A program made the translations under genes and the position numbers. From Scatosoma sp045632625 (GTDB lineage: Bacteria > Bacillota > Clostridia > Christensenellales > Borkfalkiaceae): DNA of 24,383 nt. The DNA is taken from NCBI GenBank assembly GCA_045632625.1, contig JAZQWZ010000115.1:1-24383 (forward strand). The letters run 5' to 3'. The notes under the pieces are model-generated. The model ran no database searches. It saw only the letters and a program-made list of their open reading frames with translations, and was not told where the DNA came from. This document shows positions 1 through 8,317 of the stretch, one piece after another (position 1 is the stretch's first letter; each line of letters starts with the position of its first letter).

Positions 1-2061
1 GATGTAGATATTATCCATACCAACATGTTGCGACATTTCTACATTTGCACCGTCCAACGTACCTATTGTGAGCGCACCGTTAATCATGAATTTCATATTG
101 CCTGTACCGCTTGCTTCTTTACCTGCCAAGGAGATTTGTTCAGAAATTTCCGATGCAGGCATTAACGCTTCGGACATAGTAACGTTATAATCTTCCATAT
201 ATACAACGTTGAGTTTTTCAGCAATTTTCGGGTTTTTACGTATATCTTCAGCCAAATAGCAAATCAATTTAATAATTTTCTTTGCCATATAATATCCTGC
301 CGCTGCTTTTGCTGCGAAAATATACGTTTTCGGTTGCATAGGTGTATCGGGATTTTCTTTTAAAATCAAATAATCGTGAATTATATGCAAAACGTTCAAT
401 AGTTGACGTTTATATTCGTGCAAACGTTTTGCTTGTACGTCGAAAAGCGTGTTAGGATCAATCAAAACGCCCTGCTTTTTATAAGCAAAATCGGCAAATT
501 GTTTCTTTTTTAATGCCTTAATTTCGTCCAAACGTTTTAAAACGCTTTCGTCGTTTTCAAACTTTTTGAAATCAGCAAGTTTCGTTGCGTTCTTCGCATA
601 TCCTGCACCGATACAATCATCCAGTAAAGCACAAAGCTCGGGATTGGATTGATTTAACCAACGGCGATGCGCAATACCGTTCGTAACGTTGGTAAATTTA
701 TGCGGCGTATATTCGTAGAAATCCTTAAAAATACTGTCTTTAATAATATCGCTGTGTAATTCGGAAACGCCGTTTACGTGATGAGAACCGTGAACGGACA
801 AGTTCGCCATTTTTACGGTATTGTACGACATAATCGCCATACGCGAAATTTTATCCCAGTCCCCAGGATATTTCGCCCACAAATCTTCACAAAAACGTCG
901 GTTGATTTCTTTTAAAATGCTATAAATTCTAGGTAATCTTCTTGCAATTAAGTCTTCTGGCCAAGTTTCCAGCGCTTCCGCTAAAACCGTGTGGTTGGTA
1001 TAGGCGCAAACGGACGTGGTAATATTCCACGCTTCATCCCAAGACATTGCATTTTCGTCGATTAACAAACGCATCAATTCAGGAATGGCAAGCGCGGGAT
1101 GCGTGTCGTTCAAATGGATAGCAGCCATTTTCGGCAACAATTTCAAAGACCCATATCTGCGCTTATGGTCGGCGAGAATGTTTTGTAATGACGCCGATAC
1201 AAGGAAATATTGTTGCTTCAAGCGCAAGGATTTGCCCTCCGCGTGATTATCCGCAGGGTATAATACCTTAGAAATAAGCTCCGCGTCGTTATCATCTTTC
1301 ATTACGGCGGCGTAATCCCCTTGTGAGAACAGCTTCATGTCAAAGTTTTGTACACTGCGTGCTTTCCAAAGGCGTAATACCGATACCGCCTGCGAATCGT
1401 AGCCAGAAACCATCATATCGTAAGCCACGGCTTGCACTTCTTTTGCGTCACGGTATATGCTTTCCAAGCCATGTTCTGTCCACTTTTCTTCGATATAGCC
1501 GTCAAATTTTACCGTAAAAACTTTATCGCTTCTTTGTGTCAGCCAAACTTCACCGCCTGGAAGCCATACGTCGGGCAACTCCGTTTGCCAGCCTTCCACA
1601 ATTTTTTGCTTAAATAAGCCGTAATCATAGCGGATAGAATATCCCATAGCAGGATAATCGCCCGTTGCCAAAGCGTCCATAAAGCACGCGGCTAAACGGC
1701 CCAGCCCCCCATTGCCAAGCCCTGCGTCGGGTTCTAATTCATACAAATCTTCTAACGTTACGTCGTAATCTTTTAACGCCGCGCTAAAAGCATCCGTAAT
1801 GCCTAAATTGAATACGCTGTTTTTTAGGGACCGCCCCATCAAAAATTCCATACACAAGTAGTATACGCGTTTTGCTTTTTCGCCTTTTGTAACGGTATGG
1901 AATTTGTGGCGTTTTTCCAACATAATGTCGCGAATACTCATAACGACCGCTTTGTACAGCTGGTCTTTTTTCGCTTCGGACGGCGCTACACCGAAATAAC
2001 GAGAAAGCTTGCCTTGAATTAGGTCTTTGGCTTGTTGCTCGGTAATGTGTTCATTGTTCAT
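1..2061 (-). CDS. glgP: Glycogen phosphorylase, 3' end cut by window edge
   Basis: GlgP uses phosphate to release glucose-1-phosphate from the non-reducing ends of glycogen in the cytoplasm. The reading frame is open for 687 codons, from the ATG at 2061 to the window edge, with no stop. The family is usually about 800 residues, so roughly the last 100-150 are missing. Signatures include an N-terminal stretch reading YYLCMEFLMGRSL, then GLGNGGLGRLAACF, and the PLP-lysine motif EASGTGNMKF, whose Lys is codon 657 (91-93). The last visible residues (TIGTLDGANVEMSQ and on) match the phosphorylase glucose-site region. An AGGAG ribosome-binding site lies 11 bases upstream of the start. It is the last visible gene of the glg operon, 62 bases after glgA. 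Family assignment is secure; maltodextrin versus glycogen preference cannot be told. Confidence 0.96.
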   Translation of the reverse strand, partial: MNNEHITEQQAKDLIQGKLSRYFGVAPSEAKKDQLYKAVVMSIRDIMLEKRHKFHTVTKGEKAKRVYYLCMEFLMGRSLKNSVFNLGITDAFSAALKDYDVTLEDLYELEPDAGLGNGGLGRLAACFMDALATGDYPAMGYSIRYDYGLFKQKIVEGWQTELPDVWLPGGEVWLTQRSDKVFTVKFDGYIEEKWTEHGLESIYRDAKEVQAVAYDMMVSGYDSQAVSVLRLWKARSVQNFDMKLFSQGDYAAVMKDDNDAELISKVLYPADNHAEGKSLRLKQQYFLVSASLQNILADHKRRYGSLKLLPKMAAIHLNDTHPALAIPELMRLLIDENAMSWDEAWNITTSVCAYTNHTVLAEALETWPEDLIARRLPRIYSILKEINRRFCEDLWAKYPGDWDKISRMAIMSYNTVKMANLSVHGSHHVNGVSELHSDIIKDSIFKDFYEYTPHKFTNVTNGIAHRRWLNQSNPELCALLDDCIGAGYAKNATKLADFKKFENDESVLKRLDEIKALKKKQFADFAYKKQGVLIDPNTLFDVQAKRLHEYKRQLLNVLHIIHDYLILKENPDTPMQPKTYIFAAKAAAGYYMAKKIIKLICYLAEDIRKNPKIAEKLNVVYMEDYNVTMSEALMPASEISEQISLAGKEASGTGNMKFMINGALTIGTLDGANVEMSQHVGMDNIYI

Positions 2062-2100
2062 ATATAATCTAGCTCCTAAAAAATTTATCGATGGTATATT

Positions 2101-2115
2101 GCCGTTTTTAACGGC
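2101..2115 (-). other. Small intercistronic hairpin between glgA and glgP
   Basis: GCCGTT and AACGGC form a perfect 6-bp stem with a 3-base loop in the 62-base gap after the glgA stop. No T-run follows on the minus strand, so it does not look like a terminator. It may affect mRNA processing or stability. Confidence 0.35.
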
Positions 2116-2123
2116 GAAGTGTC

Positions 2124-3728
2124 TTAAATGCGTTCGTATAACGCTTGATATTCCTTAGCGGAACGATCCCATGAGAAATCGGTGGTTGCCGCCTTCTTCA
2201 TTAAGTTTTTCCACGCGTCTTGATTTCTATACGTATTAAGTGCTTCATGTACTACGTATAACATGTCGTATGGATTACAGGATGCAAAGGTGAATCCATT
2301 GCCGCCTGCTCCGTACGGTTGAATACTATCGAACAAACCGCCCGTTTCTCTTACGATGGGTACGGTTGCATAACGCGAACAAATCATTTGCGAAAGTCCA
2401 CAAGGCTCACTTACGGACGGCATCAAGAATAAATCTGCTCCCGAATAAATTTTGCGCGATAAATCGCCGTTGAACGCAATATTAACCGAAGCTTTCCCCT
2501 CATAGCGACGGCCAAGATCCTTGAAATATTCTTCGTAAGCAAAATCGCCTGTGCCGAGTAATACGAATTGTAAATCTTCATGTAAAATATCTTCCGCTAC
2601 CGATTTTACAAGCGCAAGTCCCTTATGTGAAACCAAACGCGTAATCATAGCGATGATAGGCACGTCTTTTACGGGCAAACCAAGCATTTGTTGTAATTGC
2701 GCTTTACAAACGGCTTTATTGCTTAAATCATCCGCGGTATAATTCGCAAACAACGCGTCGTCTGTTGCGGGGTTGTACGAATTTACGTCAATACCATTTA
2801 AAATGCCCGTCAATTTAAACTCGTTTTTGCAAATAATATCTTGTAATCCGTGTGCATATTGCGCCGTTTTAATTTCTTTTGCATACGTCGGGCTTACCGT
2901 AGAGAATTGCTCGCTGCATTCGATTGCCCCTTTCATTAAATTTAGACAGCCGTCCCATTCCAACAAGCCTAGATATTCTTCGCCTAAGCCAAACAAATCG
3001 CCCAAAATATCACAGGAATATTTACCTTGATATTCTATGTTGTGAATGGTAAACAATGCCTTAATTTTTTGATAATCAGGATTTGAGGAATACAGCGTTT
3101 TCAAATAAATTGCCGCAAGCGCCGCTTGCCAGTCGTGGCAATGCAAAACGTCGGGATAAAAACCGATAAACGGCATAATTTCTAATACGCAGCGCGAGAA
3201 AAACGCAAAGCGTTCCCCGTCGTCGTAATAGCCGTAGCAGTTTGGACGATTGAAATAGTATTCATTGTCAATGAAATAATAAGTAACGTTGTCCGCTTGG
3301 TAGGTAAAAATACCGCAATATTGATTCCTCCAAGAAAGCGGCACATAAATATTGCCAAGGAAGGAAAGCTTTCTGCGAAGCTCCGCTTTCATTTGTGAAT
3401 ATAATGGTAAAACAACGCGGATATCAAGCGCGGGATTTTTCGCAAGCGCTTGCGGCAAAGAGCCGATTACGTCTGCCAAACCACCTGTTGCTATAAACGG
3501 ACGTGCTTCGGACGCAACGAATAAGATTTTCTTTTTTTCTACCAATACAGGGTCTTGCGTTTTCTTTTTGTAAGTACGCTTGGGCGCTTCCGTTTTTAAC
3601 GTTTTCGCTACCGACTTTGTTTTGGTGGAAGTCGCTTTCGTTGCGCTTGTCTTTGCGCTCGTCGCTTTTGTGGTTGTCGTCTTTTTTGTTGTTTTTGCCG
3701 TGGTTTTCTTTGTTGTTACTTCGGGCAT
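2124..3728 (-). CDS. glgA: Glycogen synthase (ADP-glucose, GT5) with Lys/Thr-rich N-terminal tail
   Basis: GlgA transfers glucose from ADP-glucose to the growing alpha-1,4-glucan. The protein is 534 aa. The catalytic GT-B part starts near residue 66 (KKILFVASEARPF), leaving about 470 residues, the normal GlgA length. The C-terminal half has the nucleotide-sugar site region with PSVSEPCGLSQMICSRYA. Residues 1 to about 62 form an extra tail: in the first 50 residues I count 18 Thr, 13 Lys and 7 Ala. The start is well supported, because AAGGAG lies 6 bases upstream of the ATG and no other Met occurs before the catalytic domain. The usual KTGGL Lys of the ADP-glucose site is Ala80 here (ATGGLADV). 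The gene sits 29 bases after glgD in the operon. The enzyme call is firm; the role of the tail is unknown. Confidence 0.96.
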   Translation of the reverse strand: MPEVTTKKTTAKTTKKTTTTKATSAKTSATKATSTKTKSVAKTLKTEAPKRTYKKKTQDPVLVEKKKILFVASEARPFIATGGLADVIGSLPQALAKNPALDIRVVLPLYSQMKAELRRKLSFLGNIYVPLSWRNQYCGIFTYQADNVTYYFIDNEYYFNRPNCYGYYDDGERFAFFSRCVLEIMPFIGFYPDVLHCHDWQAALAAIYLKTLYSSNPDYQKIKALFTIHNIEYQGKYSCDILGDLFGLGEEYLGLLEWDGCLNLMKGAIECSEQFSTVSPTYAKEIKTAQYAHGLQDIICKNEFKLTGILNGIDVNSYNPATDDALFANYTADDLSNKAVCKAQLQQMLGLPVKDVPIIAMITRLVSHKGLALVKSVAEDILHEDLQFVLLGTGDFAYEEYFKDLGRRYEGKASVNIAFNGDLSRKIYSGADLFLMPSVSEPCGLSQMICSRYATVPIVRETGGLFDSIQPYGAGGNGFTFASCNPYDMLYVVHEALNTYRNQDAWKNLMKKAATTDFSWDRSAKEYQALYERI

Positions 3729-3741
3729 GCTTTACTCCTTT

Positions 3742-3755
3742 TTGCCTTTGGGCAA
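3742..3755 (-). other. Small hairpin just upstream of the glgA ribosome-binding site
   Basis: TTGCC and GGCAA pair around a 4-base loop in the glgD-glgA gap, a few bases before the glgA AAGGAG site. It is weak (5 bp). It could tune glgA translation or be chance. Confidence 0.25.
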
Positions 3756-3757
3756 TC

Positions 3758-4873
3758 TTATAAACGTGTTCCTTTGGGAATATAATACGGCAACGAATTG
3801 CTACCGCTAAGCATTGTTTTATCGCTAATGATAACGTTTTTGTCAGTGATTACACAGTTTAACGAACTCTTTTCGCCGATTACGTTGTCTTGCATAATGA
3901 TAGAGTTTTTGACCACTGCGCCCTTGCTTACTTTTACGCCCCGGAACAAAATACAGTTTTCTACCGTACCTTCAATTGTGCAACCGTCAGAAATTAAAGA
4001 GTTTTTAACAACCGCGTTTTCGCCATACTTGCTGGGTGCACTATCGCGAACCTTCGTATATATATCTCGGTCTCCAAATAATTCATCGCGTACTTCTTTG
4101 TTAAGTAATTCCATATTGTGCTTGTAATATGCAGGCAAACTGTCGATACCAGCATAATAGTTTCCAAACGAGTATGCGTAAATTTTTAAGCTGTTGATTT
4201 GTTTAAGTAAAATGTCGCTTTCAAAGCTGTTTAAGCCGTGCGTTACGGAATCTTCCACCAAATTGAGCAAGAATTTGCGGTTGAATACCATTACGTTTAC
4301 GAAAGCGTTTACCGTTTCTCCATTATGAATATGCGGCGCAAGTTTTAAATCGGTGATTCTACCGTCTTCATTTGCTTCAACGGCAATAAAATCGTTTGTA
4401 CGTTCCATGGCCCTTTGACAAGTTACCATCGTTACGTCTGCGCTCTTCTTTTTGTGATAAGCGATAATATCTCCGATATCAAACTTTGCGATACCATCGC
4501 AATCCATAAGTACAATGTATTTTTCATTGCGTCTGCTTAAAAATCCGCGTAAGCTGTTGATTGCCGCTAATCGATTATTTAATGCGCCGTCATTGCGTTC
4601 GGAGAAAGGAGGTAAAAGAATAAGCCCACCATCTTTTCTCGCTAAATCCCAGTCTTTACCGCTGCCGATATGGTCAATTAAGGAACGATAGTTATTGCTG
4701 GTCATAAGCCCTACTGTAGTAATACCGGAATTGATCATATTGGAAAGCATAAAATCAATTACTCTATATCTTCCGCCAAAGGGAATGGACGCCATCGTTC
4801 TTCTACGTACGAGTTCGGGTACGTTTTCTTCGTGTAAATTTGAAAAGATAATACCGATTGCTGAAATAGCCAT
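3758..4873 (-). CDS. glgD: Glucose-1-phosphate adenylyltransferase, regulatory subunit GlgD
   Basis: GlgD is the non-catalytic partner of GlgC in Bacillota ADP-glucose pyrophosphorylase. At 371 aa it keeps the nucleotidyltransferase fold (RYRVIDFMLSNMINSGITTVG near residues 36-56) and a C-terminal left-handed beta-helix with hexapeptide-like repeats (ENCILFRGVKVSKGAVVKNS and on). It lacks the catalytic features seen in the adjacent GlgC: there is no GGQGSRL phosphate loop at the N-terminus, and no SGDHIYKMD or FEEKPK motif. This is the expected GlgD pattern, not a decayed gene. The start ATG has GGAGG 5 bases upstream. It begins 13 bases after the glgC stop, so translation of the two subunits is probably coupled. 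Confidence 0.95.
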   Translation of the reverse strand: MAISAIGIIFSNLHEENVPELVRRRTMASIPFGGRYRVIDFMLSNMINSGITTVGLMTSNNYRSLIDHIGSGKDWDLARKDGGLILLPPFSERNDGALNNRLAAINSLRGFLSRRNEKYIVLMDCDGIAKFDIGDIIAYHKKKSADVTMVTCQRAMERTNDFIAVEANEDGRITDLKLAPHIHNGETVNAFVNVMVFNRKFLLNLVEDSVTHGLNSFESDILLKQINSLKIYAYSFGNYYAGIDSLPAYYKHNMELLNKEVRDELFGDRDIYTKVRDSAPSKYGENAVVKNSLISDGCTIEGTVENCILFRGVKVSKGAVVKNSIIMQDNVIGEKSSLNCVITDKNVIISDKTMLSGSNSLPYYIPKGTRL

Positions 4874-4886
4874 AATTTCCTCCTTA

Positions 4887-6080
4887 TCAACCTAAAATGT
4901 CCGTTTCGTGTTTTTGTCCTTCGGTTACGCAAGCGTTATCCGCAACGCTGATACCGCGTCCAAGCACAACGATTTCCGCGCCGGGAGCCTTATCATTGCC
5001 GATCTTTGCGCCCGAACCAACTGTAACGTTTTCATCAATAATTGAATAGGAAACACATGCGTTTGTTTTGATAACGCTGTTGGCGAGTACAACGGCGTCT
5101 TTGACGATTGCTCCGTCTTCGATCACTACGTTACTGCCTAAAATAGAGTTTTCCACGATACCGTTAATTTCACAGCCAAGCGCAACCATAGAATTTTTAA
5201 CCACTGCATTTTCGCCGAAATGTTCGGGGGGAGCTAAGGGGTTTCGCGAATGAATTTTCCATTCTTTATCGCCCACGTCAAATTCTGGAGAATCGCCAAG
5301 CAAGTCCATATTTGCTTCCCACAAAGACGCCACTGTACCAACGTCTTTCCAGTATCCTTCAAAGGCATAAGAAAACATCTTTTCGCCTGCGTTTAACATG
5401 GCGGGAAGAACGTCTTTCCCAAAGTCTTTCGACGAGTTGGGGTTTGCATCGTCGGCTTCCAAATATTTAAAGAGCTTTTGTGCATTAAATACGTAGATAC
5501 CCATAGACGCCAAGGTGCTCTTAGGTGCTTTGGGTTTTTCTTCGAATTGATAAATGGAGCCATCAGGGTTAGTATTTAAAATACCAAAACGCGAAGCTTC
5601 GGAAAGAGGTACGTTAATGGCTGCGATTGTACAATCAGCGCCTGTGTCCTTATGCGCTTGAATGAGCGCGGAATAATCCATTTTATAAATGTGGTCGCCC
5701 GATAAAATTAATACGTAATCGGGGTTGTACATTTTCATAAAGTGCATATTTTGATAGATGGCATTTGCCGTACCTGCATACCAAGAGGAGTTGGTTTTTG
5801 CTTGATACGGGGACAAAATATGTACCCCGCCGAACGATCTGTCCAAATCCCACGGCTGACCGTTGCCGATATATTCATTCAAAACCAACGGCTGATATTG
5901 CGTAAGTACACCGACTGTATCGATACCTGAATTGATGCAGTTGGACAAAGGGAAGTCAATGATACGATATTTTGCACCAAACGCCACTGCTGGTTTTGCA
6001 ATGTTGGTTGTTAAAGCATACAGACGACTACCTTGTCCGCCTGCTAACAACATAGCAACGCACTCTTTCTTTCTTTGCAT
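4887..6080 (-). CDS. glgC: Glucose-1-phosphate adenylyltransferase, catalytic subunit GlgC
   Basis: GlgC makes ADP-glucose and pyrophosphate from ATP and glucose-1-phosphate, the committed step of bacterial glycogen synthesis. The 397-aa protein has the N-terminal phosphate loop AGGQGSRL (about residues 13-20), KPAVAFGAKYRIIDFPLSNC, the catalytic Asp motif LSGDHIYKMD (about 125) and the sugar-binding FEEKPK (about 180). A C-terminal beta-helix of hexapeptide repeats follows (NSILGSNVVIEDGAIVKDAV). The start has AAGGAG 8 bases upstream and lies 15 bases after the glgB stop. The enzyme is usually allosteric, sensing glycolytic intermediates; which effector works here cannot be read from the sequence. 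Confidence 0.97.
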   Translation of the reverse strand: MQRKKECVAMLLAGGQGSRLYALTTNIAKPAVAFGAKYRIIDFPLSNCINSGIDTVGVLTQYQPLVLNEYIGNGQPWDLDRSFGGVHILSPYQAKTNSSWYAGTANAIYQNMHFMKMYNPDYVLILSGDHIYKMDYSALIQAHKDTGADCTIAAINVPLSEASRFGILNTNPDGSIYQFEEKPKAPKSTLASMGIYVFNAQKLFKYLEADDANPNSSKDFGKDVLPAMLNAGEKMFSYAFEGYWKDVGTVASLWEANMDLLGDSPEFDVGDKEWKIHSRNPLAPPEHFGENAVVKNSMVALGCEINGIVENSILGSNVVIEDGAIVKDAVVLANSVIKTNACVSYSIIDENVTVGSGAKIGNDKAPGAEIVVLGRGISVADNACVTEGQKHETDILG

Positions 6081-6095
6081 AAAATTTTCTCCTTA

Positions 6096-7988
6096 TCAAT
6101 GAATTTTTTCTAAATATACGCAAGTCAATTTGGGAATCGTAAACGTAATGGCGTTTTCTTTTCCGTGACTGTAATATTTCTTAGTTTGATAAACGCGTTT
6201 TTTCATAGTTCCGCCGCCGCCATAGCGCTTGTAATCGGAATTAAAAATAACGCGATACTTACCCTTAGGTAAACCGAGTTTATAATTTTCAAGGGCTACG
6301 CCTGAGAAGTTTAAAAGCACCACTATGGTTTGTCCTGATTTGTCTTTACGTTGATATGCAAGAAAATTGCTATCGTTATCGTCAGCGGCTAGCCATTCAA
6401 AGCCGTCCCAGGAGTCCTCAATTTCATAAAGCGCAGGCGTGGTTTTATACAGCAGGTTCAAATGTTGCACTGCCGTAGATAATTTGCGATGCATGGGATA
6501 TTCTTTCAAGAAAAATTCTACGCCCGTCTTATAATCCCATTCCTTAAATTGCCCAAATTCCGTACCCATGAAGTTGAGTTTTTTACCAGGATGCGACAGC
6601 ATATATCCTAAAAAGGTACGCACGCCTGCAAATTTTTCGAAATAATCACCGGGCATTTTCTCTATGAGTGAGCATTTTCCGTGCACCACTTCATCATGGG
6701 AAATGGGCAATACATAATTTTCTGAAAATGCGTACATCATCGAGAACGTAAGTTTATTATGGTCGTGGCGGCGGAAAAGAGGATTTGTTTTAATATAAGA
6801 CAAAACGTCATTCATCCAACCCATATTCCACTTAAAATTAAAGCCGAGTCCGCCGATATCCGTAGGCTTTGTAACCATAGGCCATGCGGTGGATTCTTCT
6901 GCAATCATAAGCGCGTGCGGGAAATAGGAAAATACTGCTTCATTTAAGCGTCTTAAAAAAGCAATGGCCTCCAAATTTTTATTTTCACCATAAATATTCG
7001 GTTGCCATTCCCCGGGTTGCTTTTCATAATCAAGATACAGCATAGACGCCACGGCATCTACGCGCAATCCGTCTAAATGATAGGTTTCCAAAAGGAAAAT
7101 TGCCGAAGAAATCAGGAAGGAAACTACTTCGTTTCTGCCAAAATCAAAACGGCGCGTACCCCAACCCTTATGCTCCATACGATCCCATTGCGAAGCTTCG
7201 TATAACGGTTCGCCGTCAAATTCATACAAACCAAAAGCGTCTTTGGGGAAATGCGCAGGCACCCAATCAAGAATAACCCTTATACCCGCATTATGCAAGC
7301 AATCCACCAAATACATAAAATCTTTGGGGGTACCAAGACGCGAAGTGATTGCAAAATAGCCTGTCACTTGATAACCCCAAGAACCATCAAAGGGATATTC
7401 GGTAAGAGGCATCAATTCCACGTGGGTGTATTCCATTTTAACAACATATTCGACCAAATGCTTGGCGAGTTGACGATAGGTTAAATATTCACCGTTTTTA
7501 CCACGTTTCCATGAAAGTAAATTTACTTCGTAAATGTTCATAGGCGAAGCGTAAGTATTTTTACCATTTCGCGCTTTGATATAAGCCTTGTCTGTCCACT
7601 TATAACCGCTGAGCGTATATAATTTGGAAGCATTAGACGAAGTTGTCGACGGCGTTTCCGTATGCACTGCAAACGGATCTGCCTTGAAAAGCTGACGACC
7701 GTCGTAGGTTTCAATGCAATATTTATAAGTATCAAATTCTTGTAACGCAGGAATGAAAAGTTCAAAGGTTTGTCCGTCGATTAACCGTTGCATACAATGC
7801 GAAGAAACGTTCCAATCGTTAAAGTTCCCTACGATTGAAACGCTTTTTGCGTGCGGCGCCCACACCCTAAAAACGTACCCGCGCACTTTATTAATCGTGA
7901 CTACGTGCGCACCAAAAAATTCATGGGCTTTAAAATTTTCGCCCTGATGAAATAAATGTAAAGGCACGTCTACATTTTGTATTGTCAT
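6096..7988 (-). CDS. glgB: 1,4-alpha-glucan branching enzyme (GH13)
   Basis: GlgB cuts alpha-1,4 chains and rejoins them as alpha-1,6 branches. It is the first gene of the glg operon. Order of domains: N-terminal CBM48-like domain with RVWAPHAKSVSIVGNFNDWN (about residues 41-60), then the GH13 barrel with region I DWVPAHF, region II DGLRVDAVAS (nucleophile Asp about 311), region III IAEES (acid/base Glu about 364) and region IV ISHDEV, then a C-terminal beta domain (VVLLNFSGVALENYK). I chose the ATG at 7988 (630 aa) over the in-frame ATG at 8003: GGAGG at 7993-7997 lies between the two, so it can only serve the second, and nothing like a ribosome site precedes the first. Confidence 0.95.
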   Translation of the reverse strand: MTIQNVDVPLHLFHQGENFKAHEFFGAHVVTINKVRGYVFRVWAPHAKSVSIVGNFNDWNVSSHCMQRLIDGQTFELFIPALQEFDTYKYCIETYDGRQLFKADPFAVHTETPSTTSSNASKLYTLSGYKWTDKAYIKARNGKNTYASPMNIYEVNLLSWKRGKNGEYLTYRQLAKHLVEYVVKMEYTHVELMPLTEYPFDGSWGYQVTGYFAITSRLGTPKDFMYLVDCLHNAGIRVILDWVPAHFPKDAFGLYEFDGEPLYEASQWDRMEHKGWGTRRFDFGRNEVVSFLISSAIFLLETYHLDGLRVDAVASMLYLDYEKQPGEWQPNIYGENKNLEAIAFLRRLNEAVFSYFPHALMIAEESTAWPMVTKPTDIGGLGFNFKWNMGWMNDVLSYIKTNPLFRRHDHNKLTFSMMYAFSENYVLPISHDEVVHGKCSLIEKMPGDYFEKFAGVRTFLGYMLSHPGKKLNFMGTEFGQFKEWDYKTGVEFFLKEYPMHRKLSTAVQHLNLLYKTTPALYEIEDSWDGFEWLAADDNDSNFLAYQRKDKSGQTIVVLLNFSGVALENYKLGLPKGKYRVIFNSDYKRYGGGGTMKKRVYQTKKYYSHGKENAITFTIPKLTCVYLEKIH

Positions 7989-7992
7989 AAAT

Positions 7993-7997
7993 CCTCC
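7993..7997 (-). promoter_or_regulatory. Ribosome-binding site that fixes the glgB start
   Basis: GGAGG lies 4 bases before the ATG at 7988 and inside the longer open frame that starts at 8003. This spacing favours the shorter protein. Confidence 0.7.
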
Positions 7998-8027
7998 GAA
8001 CATAGCAATATATTGTGCTATAATATT

Positions 8028-8056
8028 ATTATACTATATATCCCTAAAAATTACAA
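8028..8056 (-). promoter_or_regulatory. Sigma-A promoter of the glg operon
   Basis: On the minus strand, TTGTAA (8056-8051), a 17-base spacer and TATAAT (8033-8028). Transcription would start near 8021, leaving a leader of about 33 bases before the glgB ATG. This is the only good promoter I see for the five glg genes. Confidence 0.7.
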
Positions 8057-8068
8057 GGCTATTTTGAA

Positions 8069-8126
8069 TTTTTTTTTGCGTTTTTTAAGATTTTTTGCAA
8101 AATTTTAATGTTTTTCTTGCAATTTT
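8069..8126. other. Phased A-tracts (probable curved DNA) upstream of the glg promoter
   Basis: Six T-runs on the plus strand (A-runs on the minus strand) lie at 8069-8077, 8081-8086, 8091-8096, 8103-8106, 8111-8115 and 8123-8126. Their centres are about 10-11 bases apart, close to one helical turn, directly upstream of the -35 element. This is the arrangement expected of intrinsically bent DNA or an UP element. Confidence 0.5.
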
Positions 8127-8148
8127 AGCTTGTACTATATCACACATA

Positions 8149-8197
8149 ATAGCTATGCTATGCATAGCAAATTAATTATGTTACGCATAGTAGCTAT
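8149..8197. repeat. Imperfect inverted repeat upstream of the glg operon
   Basis: The left arm ATAGCTATGCTATGC (8149-8163) pairs with the right arm GCATAGTAGCTAT (8185-8197) over 13 positions with a 2-base bulge. The left arm also overlaps a perfect 12-base palindrome, GCTATGCATAGC (8157-8168). It lies about 95-140 bases upstream of the -35 element. It could be an operator or a stem-loop; no known site is matched. Confidence 0.4.
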
Positions 8198-8229
8198 AAA
8201 TTTACATCGAAATGTTGTAAAAATGGTAT

Positions 8230-8280
8230 AAAAAATACGGCGAACTCCCCTATTTTTGGCATAAGGAATCCTCCGTATTT
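8230..8280 (-). terminator. Probable terminator downstream of coaE
   Basis: On the minus strand, AAATACGG (8280-8273) pairs with CCGTATTT (8240-8233), followed by a run of six T (8235-8230). An inner stem, CCTTAT with ATAGGG, can form in the loop. It starts about 34 bases after the coaE stop, the right place to separate polA-coaE from the glg operon. The long outer loop makes it less than classical. Confidence 0.5.
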
Positions 8281-8293
8281 CTATATCAGATAT

Positions 8294-8317
8294 TTTGTTT
8301 CACGAAATATGTTTCAC
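8294..8317. repeat. 24-base direct repeat, copy 1 (overlaps the coaE stop codon)
   Basis: Identical over 24 bases to 8948-8971. Each copy contains the unit GTTTCACGA or GTTTCAC twice in the same orientation, 14 bases apart. This copy covers the TGA stop codon of coaE. Confidence 0.7.

Noticed and set aside
3758..4873. glgD as a decayed glgC copy
   Set aside because: Loss of catalytic motifs is normal for GlgD, and the full-length frame and beta-helix are kept.
7989..8003. Five-residue longer GlgB start
   Set aside because: The ribosome-binding GGAGG lies inside this extension and no site precedes the upstream ATG.
8294..8317. parS site for chromosome partition
   Set aside because: Only the half-site GTTTCACG is present, repeated in the same orientation; the palindrome needed for ParB binding is absent.
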